64,000 nt of DNA from JAXLSZ01 sp046330315 (GTDB lineage: Bacteria > Actinomycetota > Thermoleophilia > Solirubrobacterales > 70-9). Shown here one piece after another: positions 51,654 to 60,109 of the stretch. How positions within the stretch are numbered: position 1 is the stretch's first letter; each line of letters starts with the position of its first letter. The notes under the pieces were generated by a model. The model did no database searches. It saw only the letters and a list, made by a program, of their open reading frames with translations, and was not told the DNA's origin. Position numbers and translations under genes: made by a program. The stretch covers positions 124,001-188,000 of the forward strand of contig JAXLSZ010000009.1 of assembly GCA_046330315.1 (NCBI GenBank), in the 5' to 3' direction.

Positions 51654-54269
51654 GTGACCGTCTTTCCCTCGCCACCCGGCTCCGCCGCGCGCGCGTCCGC
51701 CTCGCTCGCCGCCCTCACCAAGACGAACCTCGCGGCCTGCCTTCTCGCCGCCCTCGCGGGTGTCCTTGCCATCTGCCTGCTCGCGCCCGTCCCGGCCCTC
51801 GCCAAGTCCCACGGCTTCCACTACGCGGTCCCGGTGCAGCAGACCTCGCCCTGGCCGGAGATGCGCCGCGACAGCCGCAACACCGGCGCCAGCCCGATCC
51901 GCGCCCGCTACCGCGGCGGGCGCCCCTGGCGCTTCCGCACCCTGCGCGGGATCTTCTCCACGCCGGTGATCGGCGGCGACGGCACCGTCTACGTCGGCTC
52001 CGCCGACCACGACTTCTACGCGCTGGGACCCGGCGGCGGGCTCCGCTGGAGGTTCCGGACCGGCGGGATCATCGACTCCGCGGCGGCGATCGGGGCCTAC
52101 GACCGCCACCGCCGCACCACGCCGATCACGATCGGCTCCGGCGACGAGGTCCTCTACCACCTGCGCGGCGAGCGACGCCACCTGCGGCGCGAACGGCGGG
52201 TCATCTGGCGCTTCCGGCCGACCGAGCCACCGGCCACCGGCCAGCTGGTCAGCTGGTGGGAGGGCAACCCGGCGATCGGCCCGGACGGCTTGATCTACGA
52301 CGGCAACACGGGCGGCGGCGCCTACGCGATTCGCCCCAACGGCACCGGCAAGTGGGCATATAGGGCCGGCAACTCGGTCTGGACGACTCCGGCCTTCGGG
52401 CCTTCGGGCCGCACCTACTGGGGCTCGGTGGACCTCACGGCCTTCGCGCTGAAGCCCGACGGCCAGCCGCTGTGGAAGCGGACCGTGGCCGGCTACGTCA
52501 CCTCCTCCCCGGCGATCGGCAGCGACGGCACCGTCTACGTCGGCGCCTTCGACCGCCAGCTCCACGCGCTCGACCCCGATACCGGCGCCGACCGCTGGAG
52601 CTTTGCCACCGCCGAGCACATCTACGGCTCGCCGGCCCTCTCCCACGACGCCCAGGGCGACACCACCGCGATCTACGTCGGCTCGGCGGACGGGACGATG
52701 TACGCGCTTCGCCCCGACGGCAGCCTGCTCTGGCGCTACGACACCGGCGATCCGATCCGCTCCTCGCCCGCCGTGGGGCGCAAGCCCGGCGGCAAGGGCG
52801 ACATCGTCTACTTCGGCTCTTCCAACGGCAAGCTCTACGCGCTCGACGCCGCGACCGGCAGGCGCCGCTGGTCCTTCGACACCACGCCGGCGGCGGGCGC
52901 GCTTCGCGACCGCAACGACCTCAACGGCTCACCGGCCCTGGGCCGCCGCGGCATCTACATCGGCGGCGAGCACGGCTATCTCACCTACGTCCCCTACGAC
53001 TACTGCCTGCACCGCCGCGACCCCCGCTGCGACCGCAGCCCCGGCCAGGAGTTCGGCTCGCTGATCAACAGCGTCTTCTTCGTCACCCCCGGGGGCACCA
53101 CCGAGCGCCGCCCGAAGGCGCCGCTCTCCCCGGCCACGGTGATCGGCACGCGGCTGATCGTCCGCAAGGGCGGGGTGACGGTGAACGCGCGCATGGTCCC
53201 CTCGCCGGACTCCGACTCGCTGGTCACCGCCACCCCCTCCTTCCCCTTCCACACCGAGCTCTCCGGCGACGGCCACTTCCTCTTCGTCCGCCCGGACGGC
53301 CTGCTGCGCCCGGGCACCAGCTACCGGCTGCGGATCGCCGGGAACTGGGCCGCACCCTCGGACTCGGGCAGCTTCGACGACACGATCCGCTTCCGGACCT
53401 CCCGCGGCGGCGGGGCGCTGCCGTTGCGCAGGGGCAAGCGCCGGGTGGGGGCGCTGAAGATCAGCCGCCTCGCCCTGCCCGAGCCCGCGCTGCTGCCCAG
53501 CGTCAACCAGATCGGCTTCGACAGCTACGACATGATCGCCGGGACGCTGCGCAGCTCCCGCCCGCAGGGCCGCAGGCCCGGCCACGTCCTGCTCTGGGTC
53601 GTCGGCGCCCGCCGGGCGGCCGGGCGGCTCCTCGCCGACCCCCGAGGCAACTTCGCCTTCCCGCTGAGCGGCACCTACCGCGGCGGCCAGCTGGCGCTGA
53701 ACGCCTCCAAGGTGAACCTGCAGTTCAGCTTCGGCCCGGTCCCGTTGCGGAGCCTCGACTTCCGCGGCCGGCTGGGCAGCGAGGGGCGCTTCGAGCCCGG
53801 GGCGAGCATGTTCGGCCAGGTCACCTGTTCGGAGGTTCCGAACTACTCCGTCTACCTCTACGTCGCGGGGGTGTGCAACCCGGACGACACCCTGGCGGCG
53901 AGCGGCGCCTTCCTCAGCGACCGCTACCGGGGCGGTCCCGCCAACCGCCGCCCGGCCGGGGTCTCGGTGGCGAAGCTCAGCCTGAAGCGGCCCGCCGGCC
54001 CCGCCGGCGGCGAGGCGCTTGCGACCCTGAGGCTGACCGGCGGCGCCCGCTACCCGGCCGCCGCCCACCTCGGATCGATCCTCCTGGTGAACGCCGCCAC
54101 CGGCGAGCCGGTGCCGCTCGACTACCGCTCGCTGATCGCCAACGGCAGCGACGCCCGCGGCAACCTCCGCACGATTCGCCTCCAGATCCCCGCCGGCACG
54201 GCGCTCCCCGCCGGGGTTCGCGCCTACGTGATCGGCGACGTCTTCCCGCTCGGCTCACGGGCGCTCTGA
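51654..54269 (+). CDS. exported PQQ-like beta-propeller protein
   Basis: About 871 residues. Signal segment LAACLLAALAGVLAICLLAPVPALA, then a domain of PQQ/Kelch-like repeats: GTVYVGSADHDFYALGPGG, TYWGSVDLTAFALKPDG, GTVYVGAFDRQLHALDPDTG, AIYVGSADGTMYALRPDG and IVYFGSSNGKLYALDAATG. A C-terminal region (YSVYLYVAGVCNP) has two cysteines. Likely a secreted or cell-surface structural or binding protein. Start uncertain by up to 5 codons. Confidence 0.85.
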   Translation: MTVFPSPPGSAARASASLAALTKTNLAACLLAALAGVLAICLLAPVPALAKSHGFHYAVPVQQTSPWPEMRRDSRNTGASPIRARYRGGRPWRFRTLRGIFSTPVIGGDGTVYVGSADHDFYALGPGGGLRWRFRTGGIIDSAAAIGAYDRHRRTTPITIGSGDEVLYHLRGERRHLRRERRVIWRFRPTEPPATGQLVSWWEGNPAIGPDGLIYDGNTGGGAYAIRPNGTGKWAYRAGNSVWTTPAFGPSGRTYWGSVDLTAFALKPDGQPLWKRTVAGYVTSSPAIGSDGTVYVGAFDRQLHALDPDTGADRWSFATAEHIYGSPALSHDAQGDTTAIYVGSADGTMYALRPDGSLLWRYDTGDPIRSSPAVGRKPGGKGDIVYFGSSNGKLYALDAATGRRRWSFDTTPAAGALRDRNDLNGSPALGRRGIYIGGEHGYLTYVPYDYCLHRRDPRCDRSPGQEFGSLINSVFFVTPGGTTERRPKAPLSPATVIGTRLIVRKGGVTVNARMVPSPDSDSLVTATPSFPFHTELSGDGHFLFVRPDGLLRPGTSYRLRIAGNWAAPSDSGSFDDTIRFRTSRGGGALPLRRGKRRVGALKISRLALPEPALLPSVNQIGFDSYDMIAGTLRSSRPQGRRPGHVLLWVVGARRAAGRLLADPRGNFAFPLSGTYRGGQLALNASKVNLQFSFGPVPLRSLDFRGRLGSEGRFEPGASMFGQVTCSEVPNYSVYLYVAGVCNPDDTLAASGAFLSDRYRGGPANRRPAGVSVAKLSLKRPAGPAGGEALATLRLTGGARYPAAAHLGSILLVNAATGEPVPLDYRSLIANGSDARGNLRTIRLQIPAGTALPAGVRAYVIGDVFPLGSRAL

Positions 54270-54390
54270 GCGACCTCCGGCCGCGGGCGCTCTGAGCTGC
54301 CTCGGGCGCTCCGGAGCGACCTCGGGCCGCGGGCGCTCTGAGCTGCCTCGGGCGCTCCGGAGCGACCTCGGGCCGCGGGCGCTCGAGGCG
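54258..54390 (+). repeat. 46-bp tandem repeat spanning the propeller-gene stop codon
   Basis: GGGCGCTCTGAG at 54259, 54285 and 54331 repeats the TGA (54267-54269 is the real stop). Confidence 0.85.
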
Positions 54391-54437
54391 CCGGGGCCCC
54401 CACGATGCTCTCGGCGCTCCAGGCCGTGGGGCAGCGC
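54391..54437. other. gap with no gene
   Basis: Between the repeat and H3 copy 1; with the stretch 54486-54628 it contains only a probable TAGGGT promoter of the tautomerase gene. No ORF was accepted here. Confidence 0.4.
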
Positions 54438-54485
54438 TTCGCTGAACACTTGGAACCCCTACAGGTGTCGTTTGGCTTCAGCGAA
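54438..54485. repeat. H3 hairpin, copy 1
   Basis: 9-bp arms TTCGCTGAA / TTCAGCGAA around ACCCCTACAGGTGTCGTTT-containing apex; an inner ACAC / GTGT pairing is possible. Confidence 0.8.
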
Positions 54486-54628
54486 CCCGGCAAGCGCCAC
54501 ACCGCGCGCCGAATGCGATTCGGGGGGCGAAAGGGCGCGAGGCCTCCCCGAGTGTGACCGATGCACCACAACCGGCGGCCGGCGCCGATGTAGGGTCGGG
54601 CCAGGCACCTGCCGACGAAAGGACCGCC

Positions 54629-55087
54629 ATGCCGGTGTTCGAGCTGACCTACCCCGAAGGAGCGATCGGGCCCGAGGCGCGAGAGGAGCTCCTCGAGGAG
54701 CTCACCACCGCGCTGCTGCGCGCCGAGCGCGCACCCGACACCGATTTCTTCCGCAGCATCACCTGGTCCTACGTCCATGAGCTGCCGGAGGGAGCGGTGC
54801 GCGCTGCGGGCAAGCCCGTCACCGAGCCCACCTTCAAGCTCGAGGTCACCACGCCCGAGGGTGCCTTCTCGGACCGGCGCCGCGCCGAGCTGGTCGAGTC
54901 CGCCACCGCGGCGATCAGCGAGGCCGCGGGCCTCGGACCCGAGGACGGCCTTCGCGTCTGGGTGCTGATGCACGAGGTGGCCGAGGGCAGCTGGGGCGCC
55001 GGCGGCCAGGTGATCCGTTTCCAGCAGCTCGCCGAGGCGGCCAAGCAGGAGCGGGAGAGCGCCGAGGCGGCCATCCCGGCCTCCTAG
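54629..55087 (+). CDS. tautomerase-superfamily protein
   Basis: 152 residues from ATG 54629 (AAAGGA upstream), giving the N-terminal proline after Met loss (MPVFELTYPEGA). Two 4-oxalocrotonate-tautomerase-like halves are visible, the second with FKLEVTTPEGAFSDRRRAELVES. Bracketed by two H3 hairpins. Reaction unknown beyond keto-enol chemistry. Confidence 0.82.
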   Translation: MPVFELTYPEGAIGPEAREELLEELTTALLRAERAPDTDFFRSITWSYVHELPEGAVRAAGKPVTEPTFKLEVTTPEGAFSDRRRAELVESATAAISEAAGLGPEDGLRVWVLMHEVAEGSWGAGGQVIRFQQLAEAAKQERESAEAAIPAS

Positions 55088-55200
55088 CCGGCACCGCCAC
55101 ACGGGTCGGGCGCCCACTGGCGGCCGGTCGCCAGCGCCACACACGACCAGACGCCGCGCCGCATCACGGTTGGGCGCCGGCGCCAGACGCCGCTGCACCG

Positions 55201-55248
55201 TTCGCTGAACGGTTCCGACCCCAATAGGTGTCGTTTCCGTTCAACGAA
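55201..55248. repeat. H3 hairpin, copy 2
   Basis: Arms TTCGCTGAACGG / CCGTTCAACGAA (11 of 12 paired, one wobble) around ACCCCAATAGGTGTCG. Same orientation as copy 1, 0.8 kb away. Confidence 0.85.
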
Positions 55249-55352
55249 ACCGCCCGCTTACCCTCGGACCGGCGCGGGGGTCCGGACGGTCTTCCCGCGC
55301 CGAACGCCCGGCGGCTGTCAGATTCACGGCCCTTCCCCCGACTCGGGGTGCC

Positions 55353-55856
55353 GTGAGAACCAACCTCTACTTCGCCTACGGATCGAACCTCAGCCGCGCG
55401 GGGATGGCGTCCCGCTGCCCGGGCGCCAAGCCGCTCTGCAGGGCGAGCCTCGGCGGCTGGCGGCTGACCTTCCGCGGCGTCGCCGACATCGAGCCCGCGC
55501 CGCGCCGCTCGGTGCTGGGAGCGCTGTGGCTCCTGGGTCCGCAGGACCTCTTCAGGCTGGACCGCTACGAGGGCGCTCCCTCGCTCTACGAGCGCCGCGA
55601 GGTCGAGGTCGCCACCGAGAAGGGCCCGCGCCTCGCCCTCGCCTACGTGATGACCGGGGACGAGTACCTCGGGCTCCCCTCGCCGCACTACCTGCGGGCG
55701 ATCTCCCGCGGCTTCCGCGACTGGGGGCTGCCGCCGGAGGTGCTGGCGCGCGCCGTCGAGGAGACCGCGGCCCGGCTGGAGCGTCTCGGCCCCTCCGGCT
55801 ACCGCGCCGACGGCGCCAAGCGGCTGCGGGCCGTCTTTCCCCCCGAGGAGGAGTGA
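55353..55856 (+). CDS. gamma-glutamylcyclotransferase-family protein
   Basis: 167 residues. Begins YFAYGSNLSRAGM, the family's phosphate-like binding loop, followed by RLDRYEGAPSLYERREV with the catalytic-type Glu and AYVMTGDEYLGLPSPHYL. Members release 5-oxoproline from gamma-glutamyl peptides. The stop overlaps the next tiny ORF (GTGA). Confidence 0.88.
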   Translation: MRTNLYFAYGSNLSRAGMASRCPGAKPLCRASLGGWRLTFRGVADIEPAPRRSVLGALWLLGPQDLFRLDRYEGAPSLYERREVEVATEKGPRLALAYVMTGDEYLGLPSPHYLRAISRGFRDWGLPPEVLARAVEETAARLERLGPSGYRADGAKRLRAVFPPEEE

Positions 55857-55942
55857 GCATGCATCTCGGCTACCTGCTGCTCGGGGGGCTGCTCCTGGTC
55901 ATCTGGGCGGTCCTGCTCTGGTTCCTGGCAACCGGGCGCTAG
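55853..55942 (+). CDS. 29-residue single-helix membrane micro-protein
   Basis: GTG 55853 overlaps the cyclotransferase stop; ATG 55859 is an alternative. The product is essentially one helix: MHLGYLLLGGLLLVIWAVLL then WFLATGR. Translational coupling supports it being real; role unknown. Confidence 0.5.
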   Translation: MSMHLGYLLLGGLLLVIWAVLLWFLATGR

Positions 55943-56034
55943 TGGCCCCGTCCCCCGACCTTCCAGCGCCACCGGACGGGCCAGTAGGCGACGATCGGTG
56001 TCAGCTACCCGCGCTCCGGCCCGACCTCAGAGGC

Positions 56035-56571
56035 ATGGAATGGGAAGAGTGGGCAGAGAGGTTCGGGATGGACGCGGACGAGCTCGACGAGCTGATGGAC
56101 TCGCTGATCGGCGAGGACGCCACGCCGAGGCCCAGCTTCCGCGCGACGATCCGCGGCGGGCAGGTCTGGATCCGCGGCTGGGCTGCCGAGATGCACACCC
56201 CCGGAGAGGGGGACCCCAGGCCGGTCGCGCCCGACGTCGCGATCGCCGACCTCACCCTGCTCGAGCCGGCCGAGGAGGGCCCTCGCGAGCTGATCGTCCA
56301 CTTCCACTACCGAAGCGCGGACGGCGAGGACCTGCCCGCCCTGATCGACTGGGCGACCCGCACCGGCTACGGTCGCCTCTGGCTGCCCGACGGGCTGATC
56401 CCGCTGCGGATCGACCCCGAGCGCCTTGGCGAGGCCCGCACCGAGTGCCCGACCTGCGGGGCGAGCTGGGTGGCCGGCGACCCCGCCTTCTGGGCCGAGG
56501 TGCTCCGCCAGGGCTTCTTCCCCGACACCTGCAGCCACTGCGGCTGCGGCCTGGCCGAGTGGAGCTCGTGA
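56035..56571 (+). CDS. hypothetical protein with C-terminal zinc ribbon
   Basis: 178 residues from ATG 56035. N-terminal EWEEWAERFGMDADELDELMDS is acidic; a beta-rich middle contains GQVWIRGWAAEMHTP and ELIVHFHYRSADGE. C-terminal CPTCGASW...CSHCGCGLAEW is a zinc ribbon. No family recognised. Confidence 0.7.
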   Translation: MEWEEWAERFGMDADELDELMDSLIGEDATPRPSFRATIRGGQVWIRGWAAEMHTPGEGDPRPVAPDVAIADLTLLEPAEEGPRELIVHFHYRSADGEDLPALIDWATRTGYGRLWLPDGLIPLRIDPERLGEARTECPTCGASWVAGDPAFWAEVLRQGFFPDTCSHCGCGLAEWSS

Positions 56572-56645
56572 GGGCACAGGCCACCTGAGGTTTGTGGCGT
56601 TCTACGGGTGCGCCCCCCCACCCGGATCTAGAGTCTTCAGGGCCG

Positions 56646-57293
56646 ATGCTCGCCGCCGAGATCACCGAGGCCACCCGTCAGGCCGAGCAGATCCTCCGCG
56701 ACGGATCGACCTTCCAGTGGTCCACCGTCACCCTGCTGGGCCTCTGCCTCTACGTCTACGCGGTGGAGGTCGAGCGGCGGCGCTGGGACATCGTCCTCGC
56801 CGGCCTCGCCTTCTGGCTGATGGACTGGTTCAACGAGCTTGCCAACTCGACGATCCTCCACGCCACCGACCGCTCGGCGCTGTGGACGGTGACCGGCGAC
56901 ACCAGCTTCCTGATCCTGATCGGGCTGAGCATCGAAATCTGCCTGCTCTTCCTGATCACCGGGGTGGTCTTCGTGAAGATGCTCCCGCCCGATCCCGGCA
57001 TGCGCATCCTCGGCATCCCCAACCGGGTGGTCATGGTGCTCGGCTTCTCGGTCTTCTGCGTGGCGGTCGAGTACTTCCTGCACTGGACCGGCTACTTCCA
57101 CTGGACCTACTGGTTCTGGAACACCGGCCAGCCGATCCCGATCGTCCTGCTCGGCTACGCGACCTTCTTCGCGGTCGCCGCCTGGGTCTTCGACAGGGGC
57201 GACGACCGCCGCCGCCAACTCACCGTCGTGGGCGGCCTGGCCGCCTTCGACCTCGGCTTCGCGATCGTCCTGGCGATCGCCGGCTGGCTGTAG
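56646..57293 (+). CDS. six-helix membrane protein
   Basis: 215 residues. Helices include VTLLGLCLYVYAVEVE, IVLAGLAFWLMDWFNELANS, FLILIGLSIEICLLFLITGVVF and VVMVLGFSVFCVAVEYFLHW. Charged and His residues inside helices (WFNE, VEYFLHWTGYFHW) suggest a binding site or cofactor, but no family is recognised. A TAGAGT box lies 11 nt before the start. Confidence 0.7.
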   Translation: MLAAEITEATRQAEQILRDGSTFQWSTVTLLGLCLYVYAVEVERRRWDIVLAGLAFWLMDWFNELANSTILHATDRSALWTVTGDTSFLILIGLSIEICLLFLITGVVFVKMLPPDPGMRILGIPNRVVMVLGFSVFCVAVEYFLHWTGYFHWTYWFWNTGQPIPIVLLGYATFFAVAAWVFDRGDDRRRQLTVVGGLAAFDLGFAIVLAIAGWL

Positions 57294-57319
57294 GCGCGGA
57301 GCGCTTGCGGGCGGGGCCC

Positions 57320-57430
57320 CCGGCTGCGGTCAGGCCGGCCGCGCGCCCGCGCGGTCGGGCTGCGGTCCCGCCGGCGCCTCGGCCGCGGTCAGCCCGCCAG
57401 AGCCTTGGCCGCGGTCAGCCCGCCTGCGCC
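57320..57430 (-). repeat. tandem copies spanning the SnoaL-like stop codon
   Basis: GGCCGCGGTCAGCCCGCC occurs at 57381 and 57407, and a looser copy near 57323; each repeats the TCA (stop on -). Confidence 0.8.
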
Positions 57431-57819
57431 GCCGGAGCGAGCAGCGCCGCCAGGCGGGCGCGGTCGAAGTGGACCTCGTTTCGCGCCACCAGCTCGCCCT
57501 CCATGAGGATCAGGTCCATGCCCTCGACCGTGACCTCGGCTCCGCCGCCGCGGGGGCGCAGGGTGGCGCGCCATAGCACCGCGGCTCCGTCGGCCTCGCC
57601 GAAGAGGAAGTGCTCGCGCTCCTCCCAGTGCATCTCCCAGGCCTCGAAGAGCCTGGTCAGGTAGCGGCGCAACGCCTCGCGCCCGACCACCGGCCCCCCG
57701 GTGTTGGGGTCGAGGTAGCTGCCGTCCGAGGTGTAGCGCGCCAGCACCGCCTCGACGTCCTGGCGGTTCCAGGCGTCCAGCATCTTGCGCGCATGGGCGT
57801 TGAACTCTGCTTCGGTCAT
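57415..57819 (-). CDS. SnoaL-like (NTF2-fold) protein
   Basis: 134 residues, ATG overlapping the TetR stop (ATGA), AAGGAG upstream. NTF2 cone: RKMLDAWNRQDVEAVLARYTSDGSYLDPN, ending with VEGMDLILMEGELVARNEVHFD. Members are cyclases, isomerases or ligand carriers. Coupled to the LmrA-like regulator. Confidence 0.88.
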   Translation of the reverse strand: MTEAEFNAHARKMLDAWNRQDVEAVLARYTSDGSYLDPNTGGPVVGREALRRYLTRLFEAWEMHWEEREHFLFGEADGAAVLWRATLRPRGGGAEVTVEGMDLILMEGELVARNEVHFDRARLAALLAPAAQAG

Positions 57820-58493
57820 CGTGACTCCTTGGGTCCGGGTTGGCCTGCCTTCGTCAAGGCGGGTGAGAGGAGGGGGCGGAGGGTGGCGCCGACGGCCTCC
57901 AGCGCCGCCGTGTCGCGGCGGGCGCGGGCCAGCAGCAGCGCTCCCTCGATCGCCGAGACGGCGAGCATCGCCTGGCGCTCGGCCAGGTCCGGTGCGGTCC
58001 CCGCGGCCTCGAGGTGGCGGGCGATCAGTCCCAGCCACCCGGCGAACACCGCCTCGCAGGCGACCCGCACCGGCTCCGAGCCGGAGGCGGCGTCCATCGC
58101 CACGGTGCCGACCGGGCAGCCGTGGTCGAAGCCCGATTGGCTCAGGTCGGCGGCGAGGAAGTCCACCACGCGGCCGATCGCCTCGCCGGTGTCGGGAGTG
58201 GCGGCGAGGATCGCCTCGATTGCCTTCCCGATCGCCCCTCCCGCCTCGCCCACCGACTCCGCGGCGAGCTGCTGCTTGCCCCCGGGGAAGTGGAAGTAGA
58301 GCGACCCGCGCGGCGCGGAGGACTGCTCGAGGACCTGGTTGAGGCCGGTCCCGTGGTAGCCCTGGCGACGGAAGAGCTCGGCCGCCGACTCCAAGATCCG
58401 GGGCCGGGTGGCTCGCCTCCGGGATGAGGCGCCAGGCTGCGTCCCGCCCCCGCCGGCCCCGGCATCGGTGTGGCTCTGCGCCTCGGCTCCCAC
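57816..58493 (-). CDS. TetR-family regulator, LmrA/YxaF-like
   Basis: 225 residues from GTG 58493, directly beside the operator. HTH helix: RILESAAELFRRQGYHGTGLNQVLEQSSAPRGSLYFHFPGGK in two stretches. The ligand domain has the LmrA/YxaF-type SGFDHGCPVGTVAMDA motif. Likely senses a hydrophobic or electrophilic drug-like compound and represses itself and the SnoaL gene. Confidence 0.92.
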   Translation of the reverse strand: MGAEAQSHTDAGAGGGGTQPGASSRRRATRPRILESAAELFRRQGYHGTGLNQVLEQSSAPRGSLYFHFPGGKQQLAAESVGEAGGAIGKAIEAILAATPDTGEAIGRVVDFLAADLSQSGFDHGCPVGTVAMDAASGSEPVRVACEAVFAGWLGLIARHLEAAGTAPDLAERQAMLAVSAIEGALLLARARRDTAALEAVGATLRPLLSPALTKAGQPGPKESR

Positions 58494-58509
58494 TAGACCG
58501 ATCAGTCTA
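58494..58509. promoter_or_regulatory. LmrA/YxaF-type operator on a leaderless promoter
   Basis: TAGACCGATCAGTCTA, 14 of 16 bases symmetric, matching the TAGAC-N6-GTCTA form bound by LmrA/YxaF-type repressors. Read on -, its TAGACT can be the -10, and it abuts the GTG start. Confidence 0.7.
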
Positions 58510-58621
58510 CATAGTTGCGTCGCGCATGTGACCACACGCGGGGGTGTGGCCGCGAACGGATGCGCTCCCGCGCGCGCGGTGAAGAGTTAGGCTCGATCCG
58601 ACAACCCCCCAAGGAGGCGAG

Positions 58622-58834
58622 ATGGCAGACAGCGTGTATCGCGTCACAGAGGTGATCGGCGTCAGTTCGGAGTCGTGGGAGCAGGCGGCAAAGAACGCGG
58701 TCGAGACGGCCGGCGAGTCGGTGCGCGACCTGCGGATCGCCGAGGTGATCCGCCAGGACGTGACGATCGACGAGGGGAAGGTCTCCGAGTTCCGGGTTCG
58801 CCTGGGGATCTCGTTCAAGTACGAGAAGGACTAG
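58622..58834 (+). CDS. dodecin (flavin-storage protein)
   Basis: 70 residues, AAGGAGG before ATG. Core: VYRVTEVIGVSSESWEQAAKNAV, then RDLRIAEVIRQDVTIDEGKVSEFRVRLGISFKYEKD. Twelve copies assemble into a hollow sphere that stores flavins (and CoA in some). Followed by the secreted-protein pseudogene. Confidence 0.95.
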   Translation: MADSVYRVTEVIGVSSESWEQAAKNAVETAGESVRDLRIAEVIRQDVTIDEGKVSEFRVRLGISFKYEKD

Positions 58835-58847
58835 GGGCGGCAGGCCG

Positions 58848-59293
58848 ATGGGAGGCGGGGGAGGGCGATCGGCTCCCGCACCGAGCACCACCCGGAGGAG
58901 GCCCGGGCCATCGAGCCTGATTGCCGCCGCGGCCGTCTTCATCGCCCTCGGGGGTGGCGCCGTCGCGGCGACCACCTCCGGCTCCCGGACGGTGCGCTGG
59001 GCCGTGGTCCGGGCCGACGGAGCCCTGGCCAGGAGCAGCAGCGGCGTCGTCTCCTCGACCCGGCTCTTCTCCGCCGCCGTTCGCGGCTCCTACCAGGTCA
59101 ACTTCGACTCCGACGTCAGGCGCTGCGGGCTGGTCGCGACCCTGGGCCGCACCAACTCGGCGCCGATGGACCCGGAGCCCGGCGAGGTCGGCGTCGCCTA
59201 CCCAGCGAGCATCCGAAGAGCGTCTACGTGAAGACGCGGCGTAGCGACGGCGTCGCGGGTAACCGTTCCTTCCACCTCGCGGTGCTCTGCTAG
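58848..59293 (+). pseudogene. frameshifted exported protein
   Basis: Signal helix (LIAAAAVFIALGGGAVAA) then a beta-rich domain (VRWAVVRADGALARSSSGVVSS, RRCGLVATLGRTN). The first frame ends at GVAYPASIRRAST, but one base earlier frame continues KSVYVKTRRSDGVAGNRSFHLAVLC to TAG 59291-59293, a typical family ending. A 1-nt deletion in the C-run 59201-59203 explains it; an assembly error is also possible. Confidence 0.7.
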
Positions 59294-60027
59294 GGGCGGG
59301 GCCGAGCCGATCGCCGGCGCCGGCCCGCGGCCCCGCAGCGGTAGCGGCGCAGCTTGCGCCGGAAGACGTTCATGTCGCGGTGGTTCCAGTCCCCGTGGGT
59401 CTGGTGGCGGAGGCCCGCGACCCGCTCGCGGTGGTAGGGCGAGCGCAGGCTCTCGCGGTGGCCGATCACGTCGCGAAGGCGGATCCCGAAGCGGCAGCGC
59501 AGCCAGGCGGTGAGTCGAAGCGAGGCGCGGAGCTGGCGGCGGTTCCCGAGGATCTGCGCGTCGGAGTAGCCGACGTTCTCGATCCCGATCGCCGTCCAGT
59601 TGAGCCCGACCGTGTGCCGGCACATCACCCGCAGCGAGACGAACTGGACGATCCGCCCGCCCCGCCCGACCCCGAAGTGGGCGCAGACGTTGGGCAGCTC
59701 CCCCAGCTCGGGATCGGGGCGGTCGGGCGCGAAGGTGTTGTAGAGCGCCGAGAGGTTGGGGGTGAGGCTGAAGTGCTCGACGATCACCCGCGGGTGGCGG
59801 AGCCGGAAGGTGTGCAGGCCGTAGTGGCGCTCCGCGTAGCGGGCCATCTGGCGCTTTCGCTTCGCGCCGAAGGGGATAGGCTCGCGGTGGATGCGGGGGC
59901 GCGGCGGCGCCGGGCGCGCGGCGGCGGGCCGGGCGCCGGCGGCGGGAACCGGCCCCGGCGCCTGCCAGCGCCCGCCGGCGAGCAGCCCGAGGGCCAGCGC
60001 AGCGAGGGCGATCCCCTTGGCGATCAC
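59290..60027 (-). CDS. exported N-acetylmuramoyl-L-alanine amidase (amidase_2 type)
   Basis: 245 residues with signal helix LALAALALGLLAGG near the start. Zinc-site pattern: IVEHFSLTPN, HFGVGRGGRIVQFVS, HTVGLNWTAIGIENVG with His/Glu, and HGDWNHRDM. Cuts peptidoglycan. Its TAG stop shares CTAG with the opposite gene's stop. Leaderless start. Confidence 0.85.
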   Translation of the reverse strand: MIAKGIALAALALGLLAGGRWQAPGPVPAAGARPAAARPAPPRPRIHREPIPFGAKRKRQMARYAERHYGLHTFRLRHPRVIVEHFSLTPNLSALYNTFAPDRPDPELGELPNVCAHFGVGRGGRIVQFVSLRVMCRHTVGLNWTAIGIENVGYSDAQILGNRRQLRASLRLTAWLRCRFGIRLRDVIGHRESLRSPYHRERVAGLRHQTHGDWNHRDMNVFRRKLRRYRCGAAGRRRRSARPRP

Positions 60028-60033
60028 CCCGCG

Positions 60034-60039
60034 AGGCTA
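60034..60039 (-). promoter_or_regulatory. -10 box TAGCCT of the amidase gene
   Basis: TAGCCT, then CGCGGG, then GTG 60027. Confidence 0.6.
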
Positions 60040-60109
60040 CTCCCAAGGATGTGGGCGTCCGGCGGGCGGCCGCCGTTCACCCCGGCCGCGGCGGCCTCGC
60101 GCCTTCGCG

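Noticed and set aside
59198..59206. Programmed -1 frameshift
   Set aside because: No slippery heptamer or following stem is evident; deletion or assembly error is simpler.
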